DNA of 64,000 nucleotides. Origin: Acaryochloris sp. IP29b_bin.148. GTDB taxonomy: Bacteria > Cyanobacteriota > Cyanobacteriia > Thermosynechococcales > Thermosynechococcaceae. Shown here piece after piece: positions 49,999 to 60,644 of the stretch. Position 1 is the stretch's first letter; each line of letters opens with the position of its first letter. Under the pieces are notes generated by a model. The model was not told where the DNA came from, searched no databases, and worked only from the letters and a program-made list of their open reading frames with translations. The stretch covers positions 1 through 64,000 of the forward strand of contig NZ_JANQOY010000157.1 in assembly GCF_028285565.1 (NCBI RefSeq). Reading direction: 5' to 3'. A program made the translations under genes and the position numbers.

Positions 49999-52900
49999 TT
50001 ACCTTGAAAATTTTTCTTCAAACAAACGATCCACGTCGTCGTCTGATAATTGGGCAATTTTGTCTAAGGGGGTTTCATTGACAGGAGCGCTAGTGGGCAA
50101 CTCCCAATCCAAAATCGATTCAGCCAAATGGGTGGTCAGGGCTTCGACCGTGGGATGTTCAAAAGCGACAACAGCAGGAATGGTCTTTCCTAAGCTGGTT
50201 TCCAATCGGCTTTTAATATCCAGAGCCATTAACGAATCGCATCCCATTTCAAATAACCCCCGATTTGGATCAATCGAGGTAGGATCAGCAACTCCCATCA
50301 CTTGAGCCACCTGCTCTTGCACATGCGTTTTTAGGGCTTGCAGGCGAGTGGAAGGTGGTAATGCTTCCCAGTCTTGCGTCAGGGAAGTTGGGGAGAGCTT
50401 TTCGGCTGTGGTACTTTGGGGCGTTATGTCTTTAAAGAAAGGCCGTGCTTTTTCTTGGGGAAACAGCTCAAAAAAGTCCGGCCAGGGAACGGGGAGAACC
50501 GCCAGTTGCCCCTGCTGATCAATAACCTGGCTAAGGGCTGCGAGTCCTTGCTCTGGCGTCAGTGTCCAGGATTCAGGAAGCAGGCGCTGTCCAGCCTGTA
50601 CGGAGCGCGTTCTTAATCCAATTTCAGCCCAATCGCCCCAATCCAAACTTAGAGCGGGCAATCCTAACGCTTGTCGATGATGGGCCAAACCATCGAGATA
50701 AGCATTCGCCATGCTATACCCACTGAGCTGTTGCCCCACTGCACCCAGTAGCCCTGCCCAGGAGGAAAACAGAATAAACAAGTCGAGGGGTTTGTCTTGG
50801 AAATATTGATGTAGACTCCAAGCACCCAGAACCTTAGGACGTAATGTTTGTTCTAAGTGATCCGTGTCTACCTGCTCTAGGGCTGCAAACTGAGGTGGAA
50901 CCACGGCTAAATGAAACACACCCCGGATGGCGGGACCATTAATGGATTGAATGGCCTGGGTAAGCTGCCTCAGATCGGCAACATCAGCTGTTGCTAGATG
51001 GACCTGAACCGCTTTAGCCTCAAGTGCCAGAATGGCCTGAGTTTGAGCATAGCGCTGATCGCTTTCGGTGAGAGACAACCACTGCTGACGAGGTGGGAGG
51101 GCAGTGCGGCCCAACAGAATAAGATGTTTAGCCCCTTGCTCTGTCAGCCAATTTGCCACCTGTAAACCGATATCTCCAAGTCCTCCGGTAATTAGGTAGC
51201 TGGCATCGGCTTGGATTTTTGCTGAGTGTGGAGTTGGGACTGTGAATGGAGAAAGGGACGGAGACCAGCTTTGGTGGTTACGAAATGCGATGACCGTTGC
51301 TTGCTGTCCATAGGACATAGGCCGGTCGGAGACCATCGCATCCATCCCGTGCCGTTGCATCTTCCCACCATCAGTAGCGGAGACCTTAGAACTGCTCTGT
51401 GTTCCCCCCAGAATTGGGGGGCTAGGGGGGCCAGCGAAATCTTTTTGAGCTTGACTCTGAGTTAAATCAACATCCTTAGATTCATCTTGCGAGGTTCCAG
51501 TGCTAACAGTCTGAGTAAGAGGCATTCCATCCTGCATTAGCCCCCCCGGCCCCCCTTTCTTGTATGCCGAAGGCCATATTCTGGGGGGAGAGTGCTTAGC
51601 ACTGTTCTGAAGAATCCAAAGCAGATCCTGGGCAGATTCGTCGGCTGGGGCAGTTGGATCCAAGTCAATTAAACCGCCATACCGTTGGGGTTGCTCCACA
51701 GCCAATACTTGGCCCAACCCCCATAACATGGATTGAGATGCATCAACCTGACGCTGCTCAACGGCCTGACTTCCCTGAGTCACCAGCCAAACGGGGCAGT
51801 CAAGCTTGTGTTGCCCCATGGCCTGAATCAACGCGATGGGAGCCGTTGTTTGCCAGGGCATTGCCAGGGGAGTCTGTTCTAGATTGTTGAGTCCCCACAG
51901 GTACACAACGCCACGACAGCCATCTGCGTTGATAGAAGCCAGCAAATCTGGAAGCAGGGCTGAATCTGATGAGCCCAGCAGATGACAAACATCCCCTTGG
52001 GATTCGAGGGCCACGGCTAGGGCATCACCAATGCCTGAGCGATCCCTACAGATAATCCAGGTTCCCTGATCCTGATTGTGCTGTTTGACCGCTACAATCA
52101 CCGCCTGTTGGCATAACCCTTCGCGATTGGCTGAAATAAGCTCAGTTTCAAACTGGTTGGCCTGCAATAGCTGCTGCCATTGCTTCCCATTGATCAGAGG
52201 ATAGTTTGGCCTGAGATCAGTATCAGTAAAGAACCACCATCCAGGGGTTAAGCCAAAAATCAAGTCCAACCAAGCCTGGGGTTCCATACCTTCCAGGGCA
52301 ATTAAAAGACCACCGGGTGCCAGCAGTTGATGAATATGGCCAATGGTTTGCTGCAGATCCGAGGTGGCGTGCAGAACATTCGCCGCCAAGATAATGTCAA
52401 ACTGCTGGGGTTCAAACCCCTGGTCTTGGGGCGACTGTTCAATATCGAGCAGTCGATAATTGATAAAGGGATAGTCTGCGAACTTCTGCTCCGCTTTCGT
52501 GGTGAACAGCACAGAAACATCCGTAAAGGTGTATTGGGTGCGATCTGCAGGCAGTTTGGGTAAGACATAGGCCGTGGTTCCGCCCGTCCCGGCCCCAATT
52601 TCTAGAATGCGGATGGGGCGAGCCGGAAGAGACTCAATGGCGGTAGAAATAGCATCCATCACCCACTGATTCGCCACCTGAGCTGCTGGGGAATCCTGAT
52701 ATAACGCTTCCACATCGGCGACTGAACCGTCAGGAAACAATAGCTCTAGGGGATCTTGGCCCTGGAGAACAGCCGCCAGATTTTGGCCACAGCGTCCTAA
52801 AAGCTTGAGTTCCGCGCCGCAGGTGGGATAGGTATTTTGTAAGGTCTGAAGTTGGTGGGCAGGATTTTGAATGGCCTGTTGAAGCTGCCACTGCCCCTGA

Positions 52901-54861
52901 AGATTAAGAACATCTTGTTCCCTCAGAATCTCCAATAAACGCTCAAACAATCGATGGTGTTGGGATTGTATCCGGGGAGGCACGAAGGGCTGATCACACT
53001 GAACCCCCATGGCTTGAAATGCCCAAAGAATATAGTCGCGACTCAGGGTATTGAGCTGAGGGAGCAGATCTGGATAGATGCCTAACTTTTCTAAGGGCGT
53101 TTGCTGACGAACTTGATGGGCAATATCAGCGATTGGCGCAAAAGCCAGTGGTGCAGGTAGAAGGTAGGGCTGCCACTGGACTTGATAAAACCAATCTGAA
53201 TGGCTGGATTGAGTCGGCTTTATCTGCTGAAGCTGAATACCTTTCAGGGTCATCAGCACAGTGCCTTTGGCATCTAGAACCCGGACATCACCCGTAAATT
53301 CAGCCAGGTCGTTTTGGGACGTCGTCACTGCATGGCTATAGAGTTCTCCCGCCAAGGTGCCATAGGAGGTTAGTTCACCTAAGCCGACGGGCAGATAACT
53401 AGCCGTTTCGGCATCCGGCAACGTTGCCCAAAAAACTTGCAGACAAGCATCTAGGAGGGCCGGATGGGTTTTGTAGGAGGTCGTTTCCAGATGCTTAGGA
53501 AGTTGGAGGGTGGCAATGGCTTCTCCCTCGCGCCGCCAAAGCTGTTCAATGCCTTGAAAACTGGAATCTAGAGCAACACCACGAGCAGCCAAGGTTTGAT
53601 AAAACGTTTCACGAGTGACCTTTTGGCATCGGTGCTGAATAGCCTCCACAGAATCGTCTGAAACAGAGTTGTCAAATGGGCTAGGGTTTGACGCCGTTCT
53701 ATCGGGGAGGTGCACTGGAACGCGAAGGGACGGTTGAGTAAGGGTCAAACAAGCTTCTCGCAACCGATTGAGATGGGGAAGGGTCTGCAGAATCAAATCG
53801 GGGTGAGGACCAAAATCTAACAGACAGGCAATTTCATTAACGCCACTTACATGGAGTTGCTCCACTAAACTGTGGCAACTTTCTGGTGTCCCCAGCAGCG
53901 ATCGCCCTTCACTAAAGAATTTTTCAAAAATCCGCTCCGTCATCTGATCCAGATCGGTCGGGGATAGGGACGCCAAATCAACCGCCGAGCCGCGACTGTA
54001 GCTCAATCCCTTGAGAAGGGGGAGATTAGCTTTTAAGTAGTTGCAATAGGGATGTCGAACCTGCTCTCGGACCGTTTCTAAATCAGCCCCTAAATAAGCA
54101 TGTAAGGTGACCGTGACCTGACCTGGAGGATGGCCCTTTTTAGCACCCGCCTGCCGATACAAGGCAATATTTTCTGCCAGGGCAGCGATATCTTGATCGA
54201 AGAGATGGGTTAACAGATTGGCCCCTACTTCTCCAGCCTTAATAAAGGTTTGGGGATTGCTGGCAGCCGTCATCCAAATCGGGAGCTGAGGTTGAATCGG
54301 CGTGGGATAAACCCTTAACTGTCGGTGCTGACCATCTCCACCCTTGACCGATATGGACTTCCCCTGCCACAACTCACGGACGGTTTGAATCCCATCTACC
54401 ATGATTTGCCAGCGCTGGGCGTAGTGATCCGGGAAAAAGGCAAAGTCCCCCGGATTCCAGCCCGAGGCAAAGGAGATGCCAACCCGTCCATCCGACAAGT
54501 TATCCACCATCGCCCACTCTTCGGCGACCCGAATGGGGTCATGGAGAGGCAAAACAACGCTGCCTGCCTGGAGGCGGATCTGTTGCGTTTCGCGGGCTAG
54601 GGCAGCTTGGAGAACAGCGGGATTCGGATACAAACACCCTAAGGGCGTGAAGTGACGTTCCGGCACCCAAATGCTCGAAAAACCATGTTGATCGGCAAAC
54701 TTTGCACTTTCTAGGACTAGACGATAGCGATCATGCCCTAAATCATCTTCACCACTGGCAAAGAACATTAGCCCAAATTTCATTCCCATTGAATCTTCTA
54801 GAGACTGAGGCTCTAGGGTCTGGGACGAACCGATCCTTGCGTTGGGGGCGTTTGCAATCAT
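49999..54861 (-). CDS. PKS: luciferase-like monooxygenase (LLM)-DH C-half-cMT-KR-ACP
   Basis: [36 protein letters not shown]...[19 protein letters not shown]-half [51 protein letters not shown] and [32 protein letters not shown]-coupled start at 54861 preferred over the track start at 54909. Confidence 0.92.
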   Translation of the reverse strand: MIANAPNARIGSSQTLEPQSLEDSMGMKFGLMFFASGEDDLGHDRYRLVLESAKFADQHGFSSIWVPERHFTPLGCLYPNPAVLQAALARETQQIRLQAGSVVLPLHDPIRVAEEWAMVDNLSDGRVGISFASGWNPGDFAFFPDHYAQRWQIMVDGIQTVRELWQGKSISVKGGDGQHRQLRVYPTPIQPQLPIWMTAASNPQTFIKAGEVGANLLTHLFDQDIAALAENIALYRQAGAKKGHPPGQVTVTLHAYLGADLETVREQVRHPYCNYLKANLPLLKGLSYSRGSAVDLASLSPTDLDQMTERIFEKFFSEGRSLLGTPESCHSLVEQLHVSGVNEIACLLDFGPHPDLILQTLPHLNRLREACLTLTQPSLRVPVHLPDRTASNPSPFDNSVSDDSVEAIQHRCQKVTRETFYQTLAARGVALDSSFQGIEQLWRREGEAIATLQLPKHLETTSYKTHPALLDACLQVFWATLPDAETASYLPVGLGELTSYGTLAGELYSHAVTTSQNDLAEFTGDVRVLDAKGTVLMTLKGIQLQQIKPTQSSHSDWFYQVQWQPYLLPAPLAFAPIADIAHQVRQQTPLEKLGIYPDLLPQLNTLSRDYILWAFQAMGVQCDQPFVPPRIQSQHHRLFERLLEILREQDVLNLQGQWQLQQAIQNPAHQLQTLQNTYPTCGAELKLLGRCGQNLAAVLQGQDPLELLFPDGSVADVEALYQDSPAAQVANQWVMDAISTAIESLPARPIRILEIGAGTGGTTAYVLPKLPADRTQYTFTDVSVLFTTKAEQKFADYPFINYRLLDIEQSPQDQGFEPQQFDIILAANVLHATSDLQQTIGHIHQLLAPGGLLIALEGMEPQAWLDLIFGLTPGWWFFTDTDLRPNYPLINGKQWQQLLQANQFETELISANREGLCQQAVIVAVKQHNQDQGTWIICRDRSGIGDALAVALESQGDVCHLLGSSDSALLPDLLASINADGCRGVVYLWGLNNLEQTPLAMPWQTTAPIALIQAMGQHKLDCPVWLVTQGSQAVEQRQVDASQSMLWGLGQVLAVEQPQRYGGLIDLDPTAPADESAQDLLWILQNSAKHSPPRIWPSAYKKGGPGGLMQDGMPLTQTVSTGTSQDESKDVDLTQSQAQKDFAGPPSPPILGGTQSSSKVSATDGGKMQRHGMDAMVSDRPMSYGQQATVIAFRNHQSWSPSLSPFTVPTPHSAKIQADASYLITGGLGDIGLQVANWLTEQGAKHLILLGRTALPPRQQWLSLTESDQRYAQTQAILALEAKAVQVHLATADVADLRQLTQAIQSINGPAIRGVFHLAVVPPQFAALEQVDTDHLEQTLRPKVLGAWSLHQYFQDKPLDLFILFSSWAGLLGAVGQQLSGYSMANAYLDGLAHHRQALGLPALSLDWGDWAEIGLRTRSVQAGQRLLPESWTLTPEQGLAALSQVIDQQGQLAVLPVPWPDFFELFPQEKARPFFKDITPQSTTAEKLSPTSLTQDWEALPPSTRLQALKTHVQEQVAQVMGVADPTSIDPNRGLFEMGCDSLMALDIKSRLETSLGKTIPAVVAFEHPTVEALTTHLAESILDWELPTSAPVNETPLDKIAQLSDDDVDRLFEEKFSR
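51287..51339. repeat. 53-bp palindromic repeat copy 2 (45-bp insertion splitting a HIP1 octamer)
   Basis: gcgatgaccgttgcttgctgtccataggacataggccggtcggagaccatcgc; same reading frame as copy 1, both encode [14 protein letters not shown]. Confidence 0.9.
51402..51590. repeat. 189-bp foldback element inserted in frame in PKS coding sequence
   Basis: TTCCCCCCAGAAT (51402-51414) ... ATTCTGGGGGGAG (51578-51590); same family as 24373-24516; 189 = 63 codons. Confidence 0.85.
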
Positions 54862-57800
54862 GCCGTCACCTGTACCCGGTAGGTGGTGGCAGTCGCATGG
54901 AGCGTCCACGGATCAGAGGCTGAGGAACGGCTATGGACCTGAAACTTAGCGGAACCATCAGCCGGAATTAAAGCAATCTGTACGACTCTAGGCTGGGCCA
55001 GAAAAAGTGGCGCATGGAGTTCTAGGGCATTAATGGGATATTGACCTTCTCCCCAAACCCTTTGGGCGGCCGCCATGGCCATTTCTAGATAAGCGCCCAT
55101 AAATAGCACTGGCGTATCCCAAACCCGATGTTCATTTAAGTAAGGCGTTTCATCTGGGCTTAAGGAGACTTCCCATAACCAATGATCTGAACAGTGAGCA
55201 GGGGGTGTCAGGCGATGTCCTAATAGAGGATGATCGATAGGCCCTATTGATTGCTGTGGAAACTGGGGCTCATCAATCCAATATCGCTGGCGTTGGAAGG
55301 GATAGGCAGGCAACGCTATAGACTGACAACCATAGTCTTGGTCAAACCCTTGCCAGTCAATTTCAAATCCCGCTTCGTAGAGCTGCCCTAAGCTGTGTAG
55401 CATTGCATCCCAATCTGTTTGCCTGGGGTTTAAACTTTGCAGCCATTGGATCTCAGGGTTATCCACACACTGCTGGCCTAGATTAACGAGGGTGGGTTTT
55501 GGCCCAACTTCTAAGCAGGCTTGGCAGTTTTGAGCCCCTTTAGCAATGCCTGCTGCAAACTGGACGGGTTCGCGAATATGCTTGACCCAATAGTCTGCAG
55601 ATGCAATTTCAGAGGTCGCTAGGTCTCCGGTTAGGTTGCTGATTAGCTTAATTTTGGGTTGGTGAAACTGGACGGATTCGGCAACTTGGCGAAATTCATC
55701 CAGAATCGGCTCCATCAAAGGGGAATGAAACGCGTGGGACACCGTCAAAACTTTGTTGCGAATGCCTCGGGCGGTCAGGGTTGCAGAAATCTGCTGGACT
55801 GATTCACGTCGGCCAGACACCACCAGGCTTTTAGGACCATTGAAAACGGCAATATTAGTGTCGGTAGTCAGCAAGGGAGCAACTTGATCTGGAGACGCTG
55901 CGATCGCAACCATCTCACCGGTAGCAGGCAGGCTCTGCATCAACCTTCCCCGTGCCGCAATCAGCTTTAGACCTGCTTCCAGACTAAAGACTCCAGCGAT
56001 ACAGGCTGCTACATATTCACCAACGCTATGTCCCAGTAAAATATGAGGCCGAATCCCCCAAGACTGCCAAAGTTGAGCCAGGGAATACTCTAAGGCAAAC
56101 AGAGCTGGCTGGGTATATGCGGTCTGATCAATGAATGACTCCGATTGGGCAAAGAGCACCTCTAGCAAGGGCTGATCGAGTTCCGCCCTTAAAATATCAG
56201 CACAATGATCCAGTGCGTGGCGGAAGGTGGGTTGGGTGTCATAGAGCTGCTTGCCCATGCCCACATATTGCGAGCCCTGCCCCGTAAATAAGAAAGCCAC
56301 GGTTTTGGCTCCCGGAATGGGCTGTCGCTGCGTCGGCAGGGTTTGGAGTTGATCGCGCAATTCTTGAGCAGAGGAGGCTGCGATCGCAACTCGGTATTGC
56401 AAATGAGATCGCAACGCATTAGCCGAATAGCAAAGATCGCCCAAATTAGTATCGGTGACTAGCTGTGCATACTGCTGGCACTTAGCTTGCAGGGCCTCAG
56501 AGGTATGAGCCGATAAGGCCAGTAAATGAGACGGACGCTTATCTGTAACAGAGGGAATTGCCGCTACAGCAGGGGCTTCTGCCAGAACAACGTGGGCATT
56601 CGTGCCGCCAAAACCAAAGGAACTTACCCCCGCTAGTCGTTGTTGTGTTTGGGTGGGCCAGGGCTGAGATTGGGTTGTGATCGCAAACTGGTCTGCATCT
56701 AACTGGATATGAGAATTCAGGGTTTGGCAATGCAGATGAGCAGGAATCTGCTGATGTTGGAGGGCCAGCACAACCTTAATTAAGCCAGCAATGCCTGCGG
56801 CTGATTCCAAATGTCCCACATTGGTTTTAACGGAGCCCAGCCAGCAGGGCTGACTGCGTTGCCCCTGGAGTACCGAGTGAAGTGCCGCCACCTCAATTGG
56901 GTCCCCTAGGGGAGTACCTGTGCCGTGGGTTTCAACATATTGGATCTGTTCCGGCTCTACCTTCCCTTGCCGCAACGCTTGCTGAATTACCGCTTGCTGA
57001 GCCAGTCCATTGGGGGCTGTAATGCCGTTGCTATGGCCATCTTGGTTGACGGCACTACCTTTGATAATCGCTAGAATCCGATCACCCGCTTGTTGAGCAT
57101 CCGTGAGGCGCTTTAAGACCACTAGGCCACAGCCTTCCCCCCGCACATAGCCATCAGCTTGGTCATCAAAGGTTTTACATCGACCATCTGCCGCCATCAT
57201 ATTGGCATGAGTAAAGGCCGTCGTCAGTTCTGGAGACAAGATTGTATTGACGCCACCAGCAATGGCTTGCTGGCACTCCCCTTGCCGCAAACTTTGGCAG
57301 GCTTGATGGACTGCAACCAGAGACGAAGAACAAGCCGTATCAATCGCAATGCTGGGACCGTGCAGATTAAAGTGATAGGACAACCGATTGGCTGCCACGC
57401 TAAAGGCATTACCAATGCCGATATAGGCATCCCAAGCTTGGGGGATTTGGGCGAGTTTGCGACCATAGTCATTGCTACTAATGCCAACAAAAACCCCGGT
57501 TTGACTTCCTTTTAAGCTGTCCAGGGTCTGTCCAGCTCTTTCAAAGGCTGACCACGCAACCTCTAAGAGCAGCCGATGCTGTGGGTCTATCTTTTCAGCT
57601 TCTCGGGGTGTAATCCCGAAGAGTTCTGCATCAAATTGATCGATACCTTTGAGAAAACCACCCCACTGGTCTGCGGTCCCATGAGGTGATTGAGCAGGAG
57701 CCCACCGTTCTTCAGGCATTATCTGAATTGCATCTATCCCCTGGTCCAATAGCTGCCAGAAAGCTTCCGGTCCATCTGCACCAGGGAATCGACAATCCAA

Positions 57801-59942
57801 TCCCACAATGGCGATATCTGCAGAAGCCAGGGAAAAAGAAGACGGTTCTGAATCAGCCGACGCGACCTCTCCCCGCAAATGTTGTTCGAGATAGCAGGCT
57901 AAGAGATGAATGGTGGGGTAATCGTAAAGTAAGACAGGCGATAAGCGGCAGTGAAGCCATTGTTCAATGTCACCCGATAAACTCACCGTCGTCGCTGAAT
58001 CGATCCCTAAACTGACAAACTCCGTTTCAGGATTGATTCGGACTGGATCAATGCCTGTGGTGTGAGCAATGCGCTGAATTAAGCCAGCCTCAATCTCAAG
58101 GGCCGTTAGCTGACTATCGTTTTTGACGGGCTGGACAGGGTTCACTTGGCCTTCTAGCTGGTCCAGCTTATTCTGAAGTTCAATACAGGATTGGCGGAGG
58201 GAGGGATCTTCAGCCCAATCTCCAATTACATTTAAAGTCCGTTTCAGAATGCCTTCTCGGCAGGCATAACGCTGAATCTTACCGCTAGATGTTTTTGGAA
58301 TGCTTCCGGTTCGGAGTAGAAATAGCCCATAAACTTGGAGGTCATGGTGTTGAACGACGGCTCTACGAACAGTGCTAGCGATTTCCTTGACGTTGGCCTG
58401 ACGTCGATGGGACCGCTCTAGCTCTTGGACAATAATCAAGCGATCAGCCCCAGCCCACTCCAGAGCGATGGCAGCGCCACAGTCGGGTCGCAAGGCGGGG
58501 TGGCAGGCGGCAACAGTCGCCTCAATATCCTGGGGATAGTGGTTTTGTCCTCTAAAAATCAACAAATCCTTTAATCGCCCTGTGATATAAAGCTCCCCCT
58601 CACTGATAAAGCCGAGATCGCCCGTTCTGAGAAAGGGGCCTTCTCCTGTCTCTGCTATATGGGCAGAAAACGTTTCTGCGGTTCGGGCGGGCTGCTGCCA
58701 ATAGCCCTTCGCCACGCTGGCACCTGCAACCCAAATCTCACCCACATGATTTTCTGGGCAAACACAACCGACTTCTGGATCAACAATCAGCAAAGGCTGA
58801 TCCAGACTGGGAGAGCCACAGCTCACCACCGTTTGTGAATCGGCACGATTGAGTTCTGCTGCAACGACCTCACCCGTGGCTAGTGCCGTTGCTTTGATCT
58901 GTTTCTGGGTCGGTGTTTGTTGGTAGTCTCCCCCGGTCACCAGCAAGGTGGTTTCGGCCATGCCATAACAGGGGTAAAAGGCTTCTGACCGGAAGCCACT
59001 ATCTGCAAAAGTTTGAGCAAATCGATCTAGGGTCTGGGCTCGTATGGGTTCTGCCCCAGTAAAAGCCACTTGCCAATCCCTAAGGTCTAACGCTGCCCGC
59101 TCTTCCGGGGTAGACCGTTCAATACACAGTTCATAGGCAAAGTTTGGGGCACCACTGGTCGTGGCCTTAAATTGAGAAACGGCTTGCAGCCAGCGGATGG
59201 GCTTTTGTAAGAAATCCACTGGAGACATGAGTGTAACGCTGCCCCCACAGTAAAGAGGCTGCAAGATCCCCCCAATCAACCCCATATCGTGATAGGGCGG
59301 TAGCCATATCACCCCGCGCATCTCAGGGGTATGACCAAACCGTTCTGCAATCAAAGCTAAGTTATGGTCCAGATTCCGATGGGTGATCATCACCCCTTTA
59401 GGGGACCCTGTTGATCCGGAGGTGTATTGCAGAAAGGCAACATCATCGGGATTTGACATGATAGGTGCATCTAAAATGTCAGTCCTTGTCGCTTGTTCTG
59501 GATCAATGGCTAACCAGGTTAGCTCCTCAAGGGCAGGTAGATGATTCTGTTGCAATCGATCCAGCAAAGGCTGGGTGGATAAGGCAAGGGTGGGTTGCGC
59601 ATCCGCAATAATTTTGGCGAGGCGGCCTAAAGAACGATTGGGGCGAGGTGGGTATATCGGCACTGCGATCGCACCTGCATACAGACAGCCAAAAAATGCA
59701 GCAATATAGGCCAGGCCGGGTTGAAAAACCAATAAAACCCTTTCTCCCCTTGCCCCAAGTGCCTGTAATCGGGCACCAATATACCGAGCCTGCAAATCTA
59801 GCGTCTGATTAGAAACAGATTCAGCCTGCGTCTCTCCATCCAAGAGAAAACGGTAGGTTTGCTTCTCAGCTTCTTTGTTCGCTCTCCATTGCAAAAGATT
59901 GGGGAGGTTTGCAGGTTTTGAGTGATTTAGCAAGAACTCCAT
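54858..59942 (-). CDS. PKS loading/extension: FAAL-ACP-KS-AT(malonyl)-DH N-half
   Basis: [25 protein letters not shown] and [55 protein letters not shown] and HAFHSP (malonyl type); C-terminus [17 protein letters not shown]...[16 protein letters not shown] is only the first DH hot-dog. Confidence 0.93.
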   Translation of the reverse strand: MEFLLNHSKPANLPNLLQWRANKEAEKQTYRFLLDGETQAESVSNQTLDLQARYIGARLQALGARGERVLLVFQPGLAYIAAFFGCLYAGAIAVPIYPPRPNRSLGRLAKIIADAQPTLALSTQPLLDRLQQNHLPALEELTWLAIDPEQATRTDILDAPIMSNPDDVAFLQYTSGSTGSPKGVMITHRNLDHNLALIAERFGHTPEMRGVIWLPPYHDMGLIGGILQPLYCGGSVTLMSPVDFLQKPIRWLQAVSQFKATTSGAPNFAYELCIERSTPEERAALDLRDWQVAFTGAEPIRAQTLDRFAQTFADSGFRSEAFYPCYGMAETTLLVTGGDYQQTPTQKQIKATALATGEVVAAELNRADSQTVVSCGSPSLDQPLLIVDPEVGCVCPENHVGEIWVAGASVAKGYWQQPARTAETFSAHIAETGEGPFLRTGDLGFISEGELYITGRLKDLLIFRGQNHYPQDIEATVAACHPALRPDCGAAIALEWAGADRLIIVQELERSHRRQANVKEIASTVRRAVVQHHDLQVYGLFLLRTGSIPKTSSGKIQRYACREGILKRTLNVIGDWAEDPSLRQSCIELQNKLDQLEGQVNPVQPVKNDSQLTALEIEAGLIQRIAHTTGIDPVRINPETEFVSLGIDSATTVSLSGDIEQWLHCRLSPVLLYDYPTIHLLACYLEQHLRGEVASADSEPSSFSLASADIAIVGLDCRFPGADGPEAFWQLLDQGIDAIQIMPEERWAPAQSPHGTADQWGGFLKGIDQFDAELFGITPREAEKIDPQHRLLLEVAWSAFERAGQTLDSLKGSQTGVFVGISSNDYGRKLAQIPQAWDAYIGIGNAFSVAANRLSYHFNLHGPSIAIDTACSSSLVAVHQACQSLRQGECQQAIAGGVNTILSPELTTAFTHANMMAADGRCKTFDDQADGYVRGEGCGLVVLKRLTDAQQAGDRILAIIKGSAVNQDGHSNGITAPNGLAQQAVIQQALRQGKVEPEQIQYVETHGTGTPLGDPIEVAALHSVLQGQRSQPCWLGSVKTNVGHLESAAGIAGLIKVVLALQHQQIPAHLHCQTLNSHIQLDADQFAITTQSQPWPTQTQQRLAGVSSFGFGGTNAHVVLAEAPAVAAIPSVTDKRPSHLLALSAHTSEALQAKCQQYAQLVTDTNLGDLCYSANALRSHLQYRVAIAASSAQELRDQLQTLPTQRQPIPGAKTVAFLFTGQGSQYVGMGKQLYDTQPTFRHALDHCADILRAELDQPLLEVLFAQSESFIDQTAYTQPALFALEYSLAQLWQSWGIRPHILLGHSVGEYVAACIAGVFSLEAGLKLIAARGRLMQSLPATGEMVAIAASPDQVAPLLTTDTNIAVFNGPKSLVVSGRRESVQQISATLTARGIRNKVLTVSHAFHSPLMEPILDEFRQVAESVQFHQPKIKLISNLTGDLATSEIASADYWVKHIREPVQFAAGIAKGAQNCQACLEVGPKPTLVNLGQQCVDNPEIQWLQSLNPRQTDWDAMLHSLGQLYEAGFEIDWQGFDQDYGCQSIALPAYPFQRQRYWIDEPQFPQQSIGPIDHPLLGHRLTPPAHCSDHWLWEVSLSPDETPYLNEHRVWDTPVLFMGAYLEMAMAAAQRVWGEGQYPINALELHAPLFLAQPRVVQIALIPADGSAKFQVHSRSSASDPWTLHATATTYRVQVTA

Positions 59943-60644
59943 CTATCCCCACTAAGTTTAGGCACAATATCTTTGCATCTGAAGAACCTTGCCTCGTATT
60001 CCCTCAGGCAAAGGTCATATTTGACAATATATCGCAACTATTATAATTGCAAGTACTTTCAACCTACTGTTGCAACTATTTCAACATCATTAAAAAAGGC
60101 TACTGTTCTTTCCAAGCAAGCTGGAACGAGCAGTGAAGCAACAAATGTTGCTTGTCTCAACTGAATTTTTGTTAACTGTAGATAACATAATGAACTCACC
60201 TTAGATATCGCAAGATGGGTAGGGCAAACCGCAAAAATCATATCTTAGGTATATATGAGGAATTTAGCGGATTTTGGTCTGATTTCGCGTTTATGGAGTA
60301 GATGACGACATTAAAGCTACTTTAAATGCTTCTATGTTTTGTCATCGTAGGTATATAGAGTTACATCACCAAGATGAAGTTCACTCAAAAGAGATAAATA
60401 GCTCATTTACCGACCCTCGCTCTCATCCTCAATGCCAGTCCTAGACTAGGGGTGATTTGATCAAAGCAAACAGCCACTCACTATCAGATCGCAATTTTAT
60501 CGTCAAGGCATAAAAACAATATTAATTAGTAAAAATTCGCAATAAGAAGCTGAAAATACGGTAAGCTGTATTCTTGTTTATTCATAATTGCTAGCAAGAA
60601 CTGCCAACAATTATGCCATTCTTCTGTCAGTTTGAGGGCAAGCC
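59943..60644. promoter_or_regulatory. divergent intergenic region between the PKS/NRPS operon and the TonB receptor (candidate iron-regulated promoter region)
   Basis: AT-rich ~700 bp with repeated motifs GCAACTATT (60034-60042, 60073-60081), CTACTGTT (60065-60072, 60101-60108), TAGGTATATA (60246-60255, 60348-60357). Confidence 0.45.
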
